A stretch of 64,000 nt of DNA, taken from the NCBI GenBank assembly GCA_033782935.1, contig JAWQEG010001234.1, positions 2,501 through 66,500 on the forward strand. The letters are read 5' to 3'. The notes under the pieces are model-generated. The model was not told the DNA's origin. It saw only the letters and a program-made list of their open reading frames with translations, and did not search any database. Made by a program: the position numbers and the translations under genes. Source of the DNA: Petrolisthes cinctipes. Its lineage: Eukaryota > Arthropoda > Malacostraca > Decapoda > Porcellanidae. The stretch's first letter is position 1. The number at the start of each line of letters is the position of its first letter. Positions 34,421 through 46,269 of the stretch are shown here, one piece after another.

Positions 34421-34483
<63 letters not shown>

Positions 34484-34496
34484 GAGCCATAATAAG
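34294..34496. other. LINE 5' UTR and flanking (GA)n
   Basis: 5' UTR of the LINE up to about 34423, then (GA)n at 34424-34480. The CCACTCACTT...AGTCACTGTG zone shows no clear promoter motif. Confidence 0.7.
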
Positions 34497-34997
34497 TATC
34501 CAGGTCTGCTTCGAATAGCCTGATGAATAATCAGACGAGTGCCAGCAAGTATGAGACAGGATAAGGTTTGTTGTATTTGGTTCACTGGTGTCACAAATTA
34601 TTAAAAACTTCAACTAGACCTGGATTCTTATTATGGCCTGTAACTATTGCAGAATAAACGTTGTAATTTGTTTACTGGTATGTCATATGTATTAAGACTT
34701 CAACAAGACCTGAATTATTATTATGGTTCCTGACTGTTATAGGTTAAGTGTTGTAACTGGCTCACTGATATACAGAGGATTCAATACATCAACAAGACCT
34801 GGAAGTTTGTTATGGCTTGTGACTCTGACACTATAAATCTTGTAAATGGTTAACTGTTATGTCAGAAGATTATAAACCTCAACAAGAGAAGGATAGTTAT
34901 TAAAGTTTGTAACTGTTATAAGATAAAAATTGTAATTGGTTCACTGGTTTGCTAAAAGATATATAACTTACACAAGACCTGGATACATAATTATTAT
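34497..34997. repeat. 90-bp minisatellite, about five units
   Basis: Imperfect units of about 90 bp share ACAAGACCTGGAT...TTATTATGGC...TGTAA..GGTTCACTG. The left end (34487-34567) matches, inverted, the dispersed repeat at 5650-5735. Confidence 0.8.
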
Positions 34998-35007
34998 GGC
35001 TTGTCAT

Positions 35008-35009
<2 letters not shown>

Positions 35010-35052
<43 letters not shown>
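35010..35052. repeat. (GA)n microsatellite
   Basis: Pure AG dinucleotide tract. Confidence 0.95.
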
Positions 35053-35054
<2 letters not shown>

Positions 35055-35189
35055 TTCTTATGAGAAGAAATTGGGTTGACCACTTGGAGTAAAATGAGGT
35101 GATAATAGAGAGACAATTTTGGTTTGGAATTAGTAAGTAACAAACGTACTGAGTTCCTATACGAGAATATCAGAGAAAAAAAACAAGGA

Positions 35190-36130
35190 AGAGAGAATGG
35201 TGGGTGGATAGTATTTACCTTGACTTTGAAAAAGCTTCTAACAGAGTTCCGCACCCAAGACTTATATGGAAAATACAACATAAATGAGGAGTGAAAGGAA
35301 AACTACTATAATGGATAGATGATTTTCTAGTAGGAGGAAAAATGAGAACAGTACTAAGAGGGAACGATTCTCCATGGCTGAAGGTCACACGTGGAGTTCC
35401 TCAAGGCTCAGTATTGGCACCAATAATGTTGTTAATGTATATAAATGATATAGAAGTAAATGTTACAGATGACACTTTTATGAATATGTTTGCTGATTAT
35501 GCCAAGGTACAAAGAACAATTAAGAATGAAGACAGCTGTAAAAAGTTTCAAGAAGACTTGGACAAAATGGTTAACTGGAGTAATAAATAGCAGATGGAGT
35601 TTCATGCAGATACATGTAATGTTATTAATTTTGGAAGTAGTGAGAAAAAAACAAATTGGCAATAGAAGCTTGGAAATATTGGCAATATGCTGCCCAAGTA
35701 CGGAACCCACATTTAAAGAAACATATCAACAAATTAGAAAAAGTACAAAGAGCAGCAACAAGATGGTTACCAAGTCTAAGAGAACAAAGTTATGAAGAAA
35801 TAACAGAAAAACTAAAATTACCTAAACTGGAAGAAAACGAAAGAGAAGAGATATAATTATGGATTACAAATGTGTCACAGAAAAGGAAAAGATAGATATA
35901 GAAAACTTGTGTCAACAAGGAATACCTACAATGAGAGGACACAGTCAGAACTTAATTAAAAGAAGAGGAGATAAAGATGTACAGAAAAATAGTTTTCCAA
36001 ATAGAGTAATAGATCAAAGGAACATATTTCCAGAAGAAGTGGTGTGTGTCAAAAACTTACATAACTTTAACGAAATATATGATAATTGGGTTTTAAAATA
36101 CAGTACATTACAAGCTTGACTCAATCCTGT
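35190..36130 (+). pseudogene. CR1/Jockey-like LINE reverse transcriptase, 3' part
   Basis: Broken frames read VYLDFEKASNRVPHPRL (RT palm), KVTRGVPQGSVLAPIMLLMY and INDIEV (motif around GVPQGS), then MNMFADYAKVQRTI, where the FADD catalytic box has become FADY. The thumb and C-terminal domain follow: RNPHLKKHINKLEKVQRAAT and RWLPSLREQSYEE. The last frame, 35859-36119, ends the protein near 36119. A (CA)n-(GA)n tract begins about 30 bp downstream. Three or more shifts and the D-to-Y change mean it is inactive. It may be the RT part of the family whose EN and linker pieces lie at 5346-6277. Confidence 0.8.
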
Positions 36131-36151
36131 AAGTATATAAATAGGTAAGAA

Positions 36152-36272
<121 letters not shown>

Positions 36273-36375
36273 AGAGAAATTGACCTCTTCATATATAAGG
36301 ATTAATTAAGTACTTCATAATTATTATTGCTATTATTATTATTATTTTACAGTACAAAATCAAGGTTTATATTAA

Positions 36376-36377
36376 AA

Positions 36378-36410
<33 letters not shown>

Positions 36411-36423
36411 TTCTTCTCATGTT

Positions 36424-36496
<73 letters not shown>
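36376..36496. repeat. (ATT)n and (CT)n microsatellites
   Basis: ATT tract at about 36376-36412 and a CT tract at 36426-36496. Confidence 0.95.
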
Positions 36497-36499
<3 letters not shown>

Positions 36500-36559
36500 A
36501 GACACCATATCATCAATAGTATACCACTTCACTAAGACAGTTATGTTGAGCAATGTATA

Positions 36560-37089
36560 AAGGCAACTAACATGTACTTTGATGCTTTAGGTTTTTGTGA
36601 AACACGTCTCATTGATGGAATAGTTATTTTTGGAGGTGACTCAGCCCAAAAATATGTAATATGTAATTTACCGACCACCAAATTCTAACCTTGAAGATTT
36701 TTTTGCCACTGTTACGGACTGTATTACCTCTACTATAAGCTTCAAGATACCGGTGCATATTATGGGTGACTTTAATATTAATATTTTGAACAACAATGAC
36801 AAAAATGTTCAATTATTAGTAAATCTTTTCCATAGTCACTTAATCTTCTCCACAAATTATAGGCCAACGCGGGTTACCAAAAATTCAGCAACAATTGTTG
36901 ATCATATCTGGACAAACAACCGTGATAATTACTTGAAGAGTAGGATATTTTATAACTCCATTAGCGATCACTTTCCTATTTTCTGTTGTTTTTCAACAGC
37001 CTCCGATAAGACTACGAATACAGTGACACAAAAAAAGGAAAATGACAGACGAAGCATTTTAGCTTTTCAAACAGAACTACAATCTCTAT
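36560..37089 (+). pseudogene. LINE endonuclease fragment (CR1/L2-like)
   Basis: Broken frame at first, then the frame from 36753 reads HIMGDFNINILNNN (GDFN metal-binding motif), FSTNYRPTRVTKNSATIVDH, IWTNN and SISDHFPIFCCF (the SDH catalytic motif). This is the C-terminal half of an AP-type endonuclease. It ends at about 37089, where an unrelated repeat begins. The N-terminal half and RT are missing. The C-terminal LINE fragment at 54898-55470 could be of the same clade. Confidence 0.8.
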
Positions 37090-37260
37090 CAGGGGCCGTG
37101 TCCCACTGCTTTTCGGGAATAACTCTGGAATTAAAGGTTGAATCAATATAATGTTTTGCCACGGGTTATTTCACACTTGCTGATTTTTTGCATTATAATG
37201 GATTACCAATTCGAAAATATACCACAGGCACATGCTTTGTCATATGAATATGTAGGCGTA
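37090..37260 (+). repeat. Dispersed repeat R, copy at 37.1 kb
   Basis: GGCCGTGTCCCACTGCTTTT onward; inverted diverged copy at 28640-28820 and more distant relatives at 37366-37520 and 38940-39093 (shared TATCAATATAATRTTT core). Confidence 0.65.
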
Positions 37261-37365
37261 TAAGTATATAATATTACCAGGCATTATGTTTTAATGTTAA
37301 TGTTATCAATAGTGGTGTTGTAATTTGGTAATATTGGTGTAGTAGTAGCAGTAGTACTACTATAC

Positions 37366-37520
37366 GTTTCAGCGCCGGACAGACGGTGTTTTTCGTAAAT
37401 ATCTCTTAAACGAATCGTTGTATCAATATAATATTTCAACACACTATCTTTAACACCCGGGCGTAATTTATGGCTGACCTACCATATTCCTATATGTGTT
37501 ATGTTAGGAGTTTACTGAGT
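37366..37520 (+). repeat. Inverted repeat, left arm (repeat R)
   Basis: CGTTTCAGCGCCGGACAGAC through CCCGGGCGTAATTTATGGCT to the TTTACT near 37515 matches the reverse complement of 38940-39093 almost throughout. Confidence 0.85.
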
Positions 37521-38939
<1,419 letters not shown>

Positions 38940-39093
38940 CACGAGTAAACTCCTCGCATAACACATATAGGAATATGGTATGTCAGCCATAAATTACGCC
39001 CGGGTGTTAAAGATAGTGTGTTGAAATATTATATTGATACAACGATTCGTCTAGGAGATATTTGCGAAAAACAGCGTCTGTCCGGCGCTGAAA
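38940..39093 (-). repeat. Inverted repeat, right arm (repeat R)
   Basis: Reverse complement of 37366-37520. The arms enclose about 1.42 kb. Confidence 0.85.
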
Positions 39094-39289
39094 CGGATAG
39101 TAGTTCATTTCCCTGGCATTTGACACCAACCAGCTTGGAACCCAGCATGTCCATGCTCACCAAGTCTTTATCTCATATGTTGAGGGGCAGCTGCGTCGTG
39201 CTTCACGTCTCGACCCTATATTTGGTGGATTTAAGTTGGTCATAATGTAAATATTTGTCTGTATTCTTGTGCTTCATTTTGTTATGTTT
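39094..39289. other. Unassigned spacer
   Basis: No feature recognised. Confidence 0.4.
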
Positions 39290-39421
39290 TCGTGATGCGT
39301 GTGTGTGTGTGTGTGTTTGTGTGTGTGTGTAGTCATTGGATTTCTATGGGTCCCGCCTACCCTTATGTATTGTTGTCTGCCTATTGATTGATGCCATGGG
39401 CAAGGAATACAAAAAAAAAAA
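39290..39421 (+). mobile_element. 3' end of an I-like LINE (short fragment)
   Basis: After a (GT)n run, TGTTGTCTGCCTATTGATTG and an A11 tail match, on the opposite strand, the 3' UTR of LINE copy 2 (39996-40090). It is a heavily 5'-truncated insertion with poly(A). Confidence 0.75.
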
Positions 39422-39968
39422 TCCCTGAATACATAAATATGTTTAGGAAGAAAGAGTGGATTAAAATTTTCAGATCCCTTTACCTGATCACCCAAATAAA
39501 CTCACTAAGTCCGTAATTAAGGATGTTGTTTTAAAATATTTAGTTAAGCAGGGAATTGTGGACACCCTTGCTCTACCCGACACTGAAGATGAGGAATAAG
39601 TCCCTTTTAACCTTGCTACTATCCCTCCAACTCAGTCTGCTAAAACACCGGGTGGTAAGAGTAATAACAAACCTGAAGTTTCTCAGGTTACCCCGGTAGA
39701 AGTTGAAAAGCTCCGGGTAGAGATGTAATACCAGCTCGAATGGGAGAAAATTTAACTTGAAAGAGAAAAACTAGAACTCGAAAGGGAAAAGTTGGCAGTG
39801 GGTAGAGAACAAGGTAGAGAAGGAAGCAGAGTGGAGGAAAAGGAATTGTCCTTTAACATGTCTAGTGTAACTGCAATGATACCTGCTTTTGATGAAGGTG
39901 ATATTGAGGGTTCATTATTTTAGCCTTTTCGAACGATTAGCAACTAAAAACGAGTGGCTTAAGGAGGA
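39422..39968 (+). pseudogene. gag: Ty3/Gypsy gag fragment (element E)
   Basis: Broken frame: KDVVLKYLVKQGIVDTLALP, then a coiled coil LEREKLELEREKLAVGREQ, then SSVTAMIPAFDEGDIEG and LATKNEWLKEEF. The helix plus PxFDEGD...FxRLAxxNxWxKEE pattern is the capsid start of Gypsy gag, as in element D (PKFDEDHVAEFF ... GWPKERW). It contains in-frame stops and is interrupted at 39969 by the LINE poly(T). Confidence 0.65.
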
Positions 39969-41390
39969 GTTTTTTTTTTTTTTTTTTTTTTTTTTAATTC
40001 ATTGCGCCGTAGCGTCAGTCAATAGGCAGACAACAGTACACAAGGGTAAGCGGGACTCACGAGAACCCAATGACCACATACACACACAAGCACACACACA
40101 TGCGCACACACACTCACATCACTAAAACATAACAGAATGAAGCACAAGCATACAGACAAATATTTATATCATGACCTACTTAAATCCATCAAAACGAGGG
40201 TGGCGCACCAGAAGTTCCTCCAGAACCTGATGGTTCAGCAGGTGTCGACAAACCACATCAAGTGGCAGGCCCTGGGGCAGCAAGTGTCGGACAGTGGGGC
40301 AGACTAGGCAATAGTGCTCTATAGTGTTAGCACGAGGCGCTCGACACAAGCGACACTCAGTGAAGGGAGGCTCACCCTGCATCCCAGCAACCTGCCACAG
40401 TGGTCGGTAGCCAAGCCTCAAACGAGCAGAGACTACATTGTGCCTCCGAACCATGACGCCTCGACGACGGTAGGAATATTTGTGATGGCAGACAGACTCG
40501 TAATGGGTGATGGAGATGCTGAAGGGCCTCTCTGCATCCCTGCGTCGCCGTACAGGGAGGAGAGCGGCGGAGCGGACTTTAGAGAGGTAACATATCAGGG
40601 AGAGAGGACGTCCAGCACCACGAGGAGGCAGATGGCAGGCTTCCTTTGCGAGTCTGTCAACTGTACCATTGTGACGTAAACCTACATGGGATGGCACCCA
40701 TAAAAATTTGACAGTCAAGTTACGGTGACGCAATAAGGCCAAAAACGATAAAATCTGCTGAATAACAGTAGAGTGTGTGGGCTGAACACTAGAGAGGGAA
40801 TGAAGGGCAGGTTTGGAGTCACAAAAAATGGCAGCATTCACTCCACGTTGACAAACAACACTAACAGCATCCAGAATGGCATACAGTTCACACAATGTTG
40901 AGCTAGAGTGGTTACAGAGACGACGGCCAACCCAGCCCCCTGGAGGTGACTCCAAGTCAGGCGAGAAAACAGCACAACCTGCTGCACCATCCACCTGCAA
41001 TGAGCCATGAGTGTAGAGGCAGTATGGATCTGTGATGGAGGAAGTCACTGTTTCTATGTGTTCCAGAGCCAACTGCTGCTGTAGAGAAGGCAGCTCCGAC
41101 TTGGAAGTAGGTGTAAAGCTCACATCAGGTGTTGGTAGCATCCATGGAGGGGGCCCTGGGGGGACGTCTGCAACCATTATATCTATATTAAGACTACGGA
41201 GCACAGAGGAAACAGACCTTATTAGAGTACGTCCAGCAGGCAGTATGGGAGGGACCGGGTAGTTTGGTCTAAGAGAAGTCCTGACTAACTGAGAGTAATG
41301 GGGTGAAAGATGTGGGAAATGGAGGCACTTGACAGTGAAGCAAGTAACATTAGAATAAATTCTCTCCACTAATGGGGGAAGACTCGAGGA
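39969..41390 (-). mobile_element. I-like LINE, 5'-truncated (copy 2)
   Basis: Minus-strand insertion with a poly(A) tail (seen as T26 at 39969-39995), a 3' UTR containing (CA)n, and the 3' third of ORF2. It starts abruptly next to Gypsy C pol at about 41390. Confidence 0.85.
40176..41388 (-). pseudogene. LINE ORF2 C-terminus with RNase H (copy 2)
   Basis: One uninterrupted frame covers the post-RT region and RNase H to the natural stop. It aligns with copy 1 from LPPLVERIYSNVTCFTVKCL (copy 1: LPPIKERICSNVTRFTVKCL). RNase H: CLYTHGSLQVDGAAGCAVFS, where the first catalytic aspartate (TDGS in copy 1) is histidine, then LCELYAILDAV, IFCDSKPALHSLSS and FLWVPSHVGLRHNGTVDRLA. The end has the C/H cluster CRLCRAPRANTIEHYCLVC. 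The first 35 or so residues of the open frame (MTEHSSLNIL...) lie in Gypsy C sequence on the other strand and are not part of the gene. Confidence 0.85.
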
Positions 41391-44175
41391 GTGGCTACTA
41401 GGGCAGAGGGAGCACGGCCCCATACCTGCTTTACTCCAGCGTCCTTCCCGAAACACTGGGAGACTGAGGTAAAGAAACAACTTGATGAGGATGTTAAGAG
41501 AGGAGTGCTCCGTCAAGTGCCTGCAGGAGAGGCCAATGAGTTGTGTGCAAGAATGGTAGTAGTAGCGAAAAAGTCGGGAAAACCAAGGAGAACCGTAGAT
41601 TTCCAGAAACTGAACTCATGCTGCCTCAGGGAGACGCATCACACTCCGGCACAATTTGATATAGTTTCGGATGTACCCACACATTCATTTAAGACAGTAG
41701 CTGATGCTCACTGGGGATTCCACCAAGTCGAGTTGGACGAGGACAGCAGACACCTGACAACATTTATAACGCCATGGGTACGCTACCAGTACTGCCGGAC
41801 ACCAATGGGGCACTGTTCTGCAATGGATGCATACACGAAAAGGTTCGACGACGCTGTGACTGACTTCCCACGCAAGCACAAATGTGTTGACGACACCCTC
41901 CTATACGACTCCAGTGTCGAGGGTGCATTTTGGCACACATACGATTTTCTCGAATTGTGTGCAAAGAAGGGGATAACTCTAAAACCGGAAAAATTCAGAT
42001 TCTGCAAACGAGAGGTGGAATTCGTGGGCTTCCACCTCGGATGGGAAGAATACAGACCAACAGAGGACAGGCTGGTGGCTATAAGAAACTACACCGTGCC
42101 ATCACAGCCCACAATCACAGACATAAGGTCATGGTTTGGTTTTGTCAACCAGCTGGCACCATTCCTGGCAGCAGCGCCAGTAATGACACCATTCAAAGAC
42201 CTCCTGAAGAAGCCTACAGGAAGTAAGGTTTATTGGGATGACACAACTACGGCAGAATCTAGCACAAGCCAAGGAAACCATTTGTCAGCTGGCCAAGGAT
42301 GGACTAGCGTACTATGATAGTACAAGGCCTACGGCGGCAATCACCGACTGGAGTAAGGAGGGAATAGGATTTGTCGTTCTCCAACAATACTGCCTCTGCA
42401 CATCCGCCGATTCCCCGTTCTGCTGTAGGGGAGGGTGGCGCCTAGCCCTCTGTGGCAGCCGTCATCTCACCGCGGCTGAGGCAGGATATGCACCAATAGA
42501 GGGAAAGGCCCTTGCAGTGGCTTGGTGTCTCAGAAAAGCATGCCTCTTCCTGTTGGGCTGTCCTAACCTAGTACTGGTGACTGACCATCGCCCTCTGGTG
42601 GGATTACTGAGTAATAAGGCTCTCACAGACATCGTAAATCCACGCCTGTTCCGCGTCAAGGAGCAAACCCTGCAATACCAGTTCACCATGCGCTACCTAC
42701 CAGGCAAAAGGAATTGTGCAGCGGATTTTCTGTCAAGATACCCCTCCATGAAAACGCCACCTGACGCCACAGACGAGGAATAAGGAGAAGATTTGGCAGC
42801 AGCTATGGCAGCAGCAGTGGTGGCAAATCTGGACCTCAGTGACAGCCTCACCCTTGATGAGGACATGGTGCTCCAAGCATCACAGGACGACCCTGTATAT
42901 CAGCTGTTGATAGCGAGAGTGCTGGCTGGGGACTGGCATCCCCAGAGGGCTCAAGAGATTGCATGACTCAGGCAGTACTACAGTGTCAGAGAGAGGCTAG
43001 GGGTGTCAAGAGGTCTGGTGACTTACACATACGACCAGAATCACCCACGCCTAGTGGTCCCAGAGAGTTTGCGCCAACAAGTGGCAACGAATCTGCATGC
43101 TGGCCATCAGGGGGTCGATTCAATGTTAAGGAGAGCACGGCAGGCGGTATACTGGCCGGGTATCGAGTGAGATTTAAATCACCATCGGTCGTCATGCCAG
43201 ACGTGCAACACACACTCGCCATCCCAGCCACCAGAGCCGCTGCTGCTCACGCCACCTCCGCTATACCCCTTTCAGTAGACGGTAGTGGACATATGTCAAC
43301 TGGAGGGACACAACTACTTAGTATATGCGGACCGGTTGACTGGTTGGCTGGAGATATCACACTTGGACAACCACGCTACCTCAAACGTAATCCAGGACAA
43401 ACTACGTCGACACTTCTCACGGTGGGGTGCACCAGAGGAATTGTCAATGGATGGGGGAACTAACTTGGAGAGTGAGGAAAGGAAAGTGTTCCTTAAAAAA
43501 TGGGGAGTGAAGACACGAGTGTCATCCCCATATTACCCACAGTCAAACGGTAGAGCGGAAGCGGCTGTAAAATCGGCAAAGAGAGTGCTGCGTGGTAATA
43601 TTGGTGCAGACGGTAACCTCGACACCGACAAAGCGACACTGGCCCTCATTCAATACCACAACACGCCCTTGCGGGATATCAATAAGTCACCGGCGCAGTT
43701 GGCAACAGGCCGACAGTTGCGTGATGGGGTGCCGACAATCACACAAAAGCTCATGGTCAACAAGTTCTGGGGGCAAACACTACGTCAACGGGAACGACAG
43801 ATAGGACAGCAACATGAAAAGATAATACGACAGCGTGGCAACACCCGTCAACGACTTACCCTTGCCCCAGGCAGCAGTGTGCTTGTGCAGGATCAGCATA
43901 CCAAGACATGGAACAGAACAGGGACAGTGGTGGAGAGTAAGGGCAACAAACAGTACCTCATTAGGCTGCAAGGCAGTGGCAGAATATCCCTCAGGACAAG
44001 AGAACATCTCAGGCCATGCAATGCGCCAACAACGTTTGACAGGCAGGGTGACAACAGCCAGCTAATGGATGAGGTCGTATCGTTAACACCGACCCCCCAG
44101 CCACCACCACCACCTCGCTCCCCTGGCAAAAGGAAACCACGCCCCCCACGATGGCTGGATGATTATATTGTATAA
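41391..44175 (+). pseudogene. pol: Gypsy C pol: RT, RNase H, integrase
   Basis: RT (41391-42240): ARMVVVAKKSGKPRRTVDF, HWGFHQVELDED and the active site CVDDTLLYD. A frameshift near 42235 leads into RNase H (42238-42783): AAITDWSKEGIGFVVLQQ, EGKALAVAWCL, LVTDHRPLVGLLS, RYLPGKRNCAADFLSRYP. The integrase continues in the same frame but after in-frame stops (TAA 42781, TGA 42964, TGA 43168, TAG 43276). It has HAGHQGVDSMLRRARQAVYW with CQTC, the core VYADRLTGWLEI, SMDGGTNLES, and YYPQSNGRAEAAVKSAKR with the catalytic glutamate. The C-terminus ends PPRWLDDYIV. Two of the stops (42964 and 43168) fit CGA-to-TGA change at a CpG. Confidence 0.88.
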
Positions 44176-44181
44176 ACTGTA

Positions 44182-44290
44182 TACACACACACATACGTAC
44201 ATATACATACACACACACACGTACATACACATACACACACACACGTACATACACGCACATATATACATATACACTTATATATATATATTT
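44182..44290. repeat. (CA)n/(ACAT)n compound microsatellite
   Basis: ACACACACATACGTACATA-type repeats directly after the pol stop. Confidence 0.9.
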
Positions 44291-44655
44291 TTTTTTTCTG
44301 TTTCTTTCACATTGTTTCATGTTATAATTTTGCATTACTATTTCATGTCATATATATTACTTTATATTTAGTACATTATTGTGTTATGTTAACTAACTCA
44401 CGACACAGCAGAGTGTGTCATTTCCATTAATGCGTGTATGATTTGGTATAATGTTATTGTTGTCTCATATGTTATTATATTTACAGTATTATTATTTCAT
44501 GTATGTTTCATATTAGATCTTAACATTTATCTCACGACACAGCAGAGTGTGTCTTTCATACAGCACCAAACTTGTCATAATAAATATCCCTTTTCATTTG
44601 AAGGTGCTATCACAGTTAAATATTATTGTTTGTGCAAAGTTTGCAAAACATAATC
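44291..44655 (+). other. Gypsy C 3' untranslated zone
   Basis: A/T-rich with a repeated word CTCACGACACAGCAGAGTGT at about 44397 and 44531. No coding signal. Confidence 0.6.
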
Positions 44656-44669
44656 TTTTGGGGGGGAGT
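44656..44669 (+). promoter_or_regulatory. Polypurine tract of Gypsy C
   Basis: TTTTGGGGGGGAGT directly precedes the LTR start TGTAGGATG. Confidence 0.75.
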
Positions 44670-44874
44670 TGTAGGATGTGAGCATCTGGCAACTGAGCAA
44701 GCAAGCGAGCCATACGCTGAACCACGAGTCTATCTCAGTTCCCGGACTCTCGTCACTCTGTAAGGAACTTATCCTATTACTCTACAAGAATAAACTGGTG
44801 ACTTGAGCCTGCATATACTTAGACCTCCATCATCTATGTATTTTATTAACTTAATAAATTGTCAGGATATATTT

Positions 44875-44878
<4 letters not shown>
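44670..44878 (+). repeat. 3' LTR of Gypsy C (end uncertain)
   Basis: Starts TGTAGGATGTGAGCATCTGG; AATAAA lies at 44789-44794. The end cannot be fixed without the partner LTR; sequence passes into (AT)n at about 44879. Confidence 0.65.

Positions 44879-44946
<68 letters not shown>
44879..44946. repeat. (AT)n, left flank of element D
   Basis: AT tract interrupted by element D and resumed at 52317-52435. Confidence 0.95.
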
Positions 44947-44950
<4 letters not shown>

Positions 44951-46129
44951 ACGTGTGCCTGAATTACTATTTGATTTGTAAGTATTGCTATCCTATTAAG
45001 TGACTGTGGCTGTGAGTGTGGTAGCGGAGGCTCGTTCCCGGATGTGTTGTGTCCGTATATAGCTCATCTATTTTACTCTATTTTCTTTGTGTATGTGTGT
45101 CAAAAGGTCGAGAGTGTCATGGCCAGCTATGTTCTCTAGATTCGTACGCATTCTCCCCCCCTCTTGCAGCTGGTGGCGTGATAATTGTCCGTCTTCGTTT
45201 CTAGTGACTCCCAATAGTTTCTTGGGAGGGAACGTATGAGTGTTGTGTGTTTAAGTCTGTGTTAAAGGAACAGTTCGGAGATGCGCCTATAACTCTGTTG
45301 TAACCTGATCACTTTTCTTTGTCGAGCCAACAGTATATAAGGCAGGGGGTTAGGCCTGTGGGGCTTAGATATCTGAAGAGACTGGGACAGCAAGCTAGTG
45401 TACGTTTCGTAAGTGATTGAGTGTGGTAAGATTCGGGACGAGACACACAGACGTATTTGTTAAGTATAATTGTGTTTACTTCTACATTCTTCTCACAGTA
45501 ATATAGGGTCACTCTTTTATAAATTGATATTACTATTATTATTATTATATATATATCTGTGTATTGATATTTCTATTATTATATTATTGCGTGTATGTTG
45601 TGATGCATTGATGTTCCCTTATTATGTATGCTAATGATGTGCTAACTTACTATTATTATTGATCGACTAATTCTGGGTTTACGTGTGCCTAGAGCCTTGT
45701 GTTACTGAAGTGATGGCACAGTGGTAGTGAGTTATTGAGTGATTATTGCAGGTGCATTATTTAATCTGGGAACTCTGTCTCATGTTCGGTCATAGTTGGG
45801 AATCCTGATTTCATTTATCAATTTTTTCAGTGTTTATTGTTTGTCTTTGTCTTTGTTCATATTGTCAATATATATTATAGAAAGTCAGAGTAGTTTTTCT
45901 ATCATTTTTATTTATTGTACCCGAACCTGGGTATATGTTTGGACGGTTTCTTTGGGTTGTGTTAGCAGTCTTTCATATAGGCTGGGTTTGTACTTTTACT
46001 TATAATTCATAACTTTAATAGTCAGATACCTGCCACCCAGTGCTACTTTATTCTGTTGATAGCTAACGTCGGGGTAAGTCTAGTCTAGGGACTAGTACAG
46101 TACCATATCTCTACCCTCCGTCCGTAACA
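44947..46129 (+). repeat. 5' LTR of element D
   Basis: Starts TGTTACGTGTGCC and ends CCGTCCGTAACA. TATA box TATATAAGG at 45334-45342; the transcription start is probably 25-30 bp downstream. About 27 differences by eye from the 3' LTR, no net length difference. Confidence 0.95.
45334..45342 (+). promoter_or_regulatory. TATA box in 5' LTR of D
   Basis: TATATAAGG, preceded by GAGCCAACAG; the same element is at 51521-51529 in the 3' LTR. Confidence 0.65.
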
Positions 46130-46135
46130 TATAAA

Positions 46136-46153
46136 TTGGCGACCTCGCCAGGA
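46136..46153 (+). promoter_or_regulatory. Primer-binding site of element D
   Basis: TTGGCGACCTCGCCAGGA, seven bases after the LTR end; TGGCGACC matches the Gypsy B site core. Confidence 0.65.
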
Positions 46154-46269
46154 TTTCCAATTTTTGCTGAACTGAGACTGGTGTTCTATCATTGCATTAC
46201 GGTTGTATTTTTGTTCTTGTATTGCATTTTTCCATTTTTTGTGTACCTTTGCCTAATAGTTAGTGAGCA

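Larger units (their letters stand above)
28884..34423 (-). mobile_element. I-like LINE retrotransposon, near-complete (copy 1)
   Basis: A 5.5-kb non-LTR element on the minus strand with a short 5' UTR, ORF1 (gag-like), ORF2 (endonuclease, RT, RNase H) and a 3' UTR ending in a short A-rich tail (ATTTTTTTTG on the plus strand at 28883). RNase H after RT places it near the I/Nimb-type LINEs. It is flanked on both sides by (GA)n, so it seems inserted within a GA microsatellite. One frameshift in RNase H is the only major lesion seen. Confidence 0.85.
41391..44878 (+). mobile_element. Ty3/Gypsy element C (3' part: pol and 3' LTR)
   Basis: Begins at RT next to the LINE junction, so LTR, gag and protease are missing. 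RT, RNase H, integrase, a polypurine tract and the 3' LTR are present in order. The RT style (SFKTVADAHWGFHQVELDED, then RYQYCRTPMGHCSAMDAYTK) is of the K02A2.6-like type and clearly differs from A, B and D. Confidence 0.85.
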
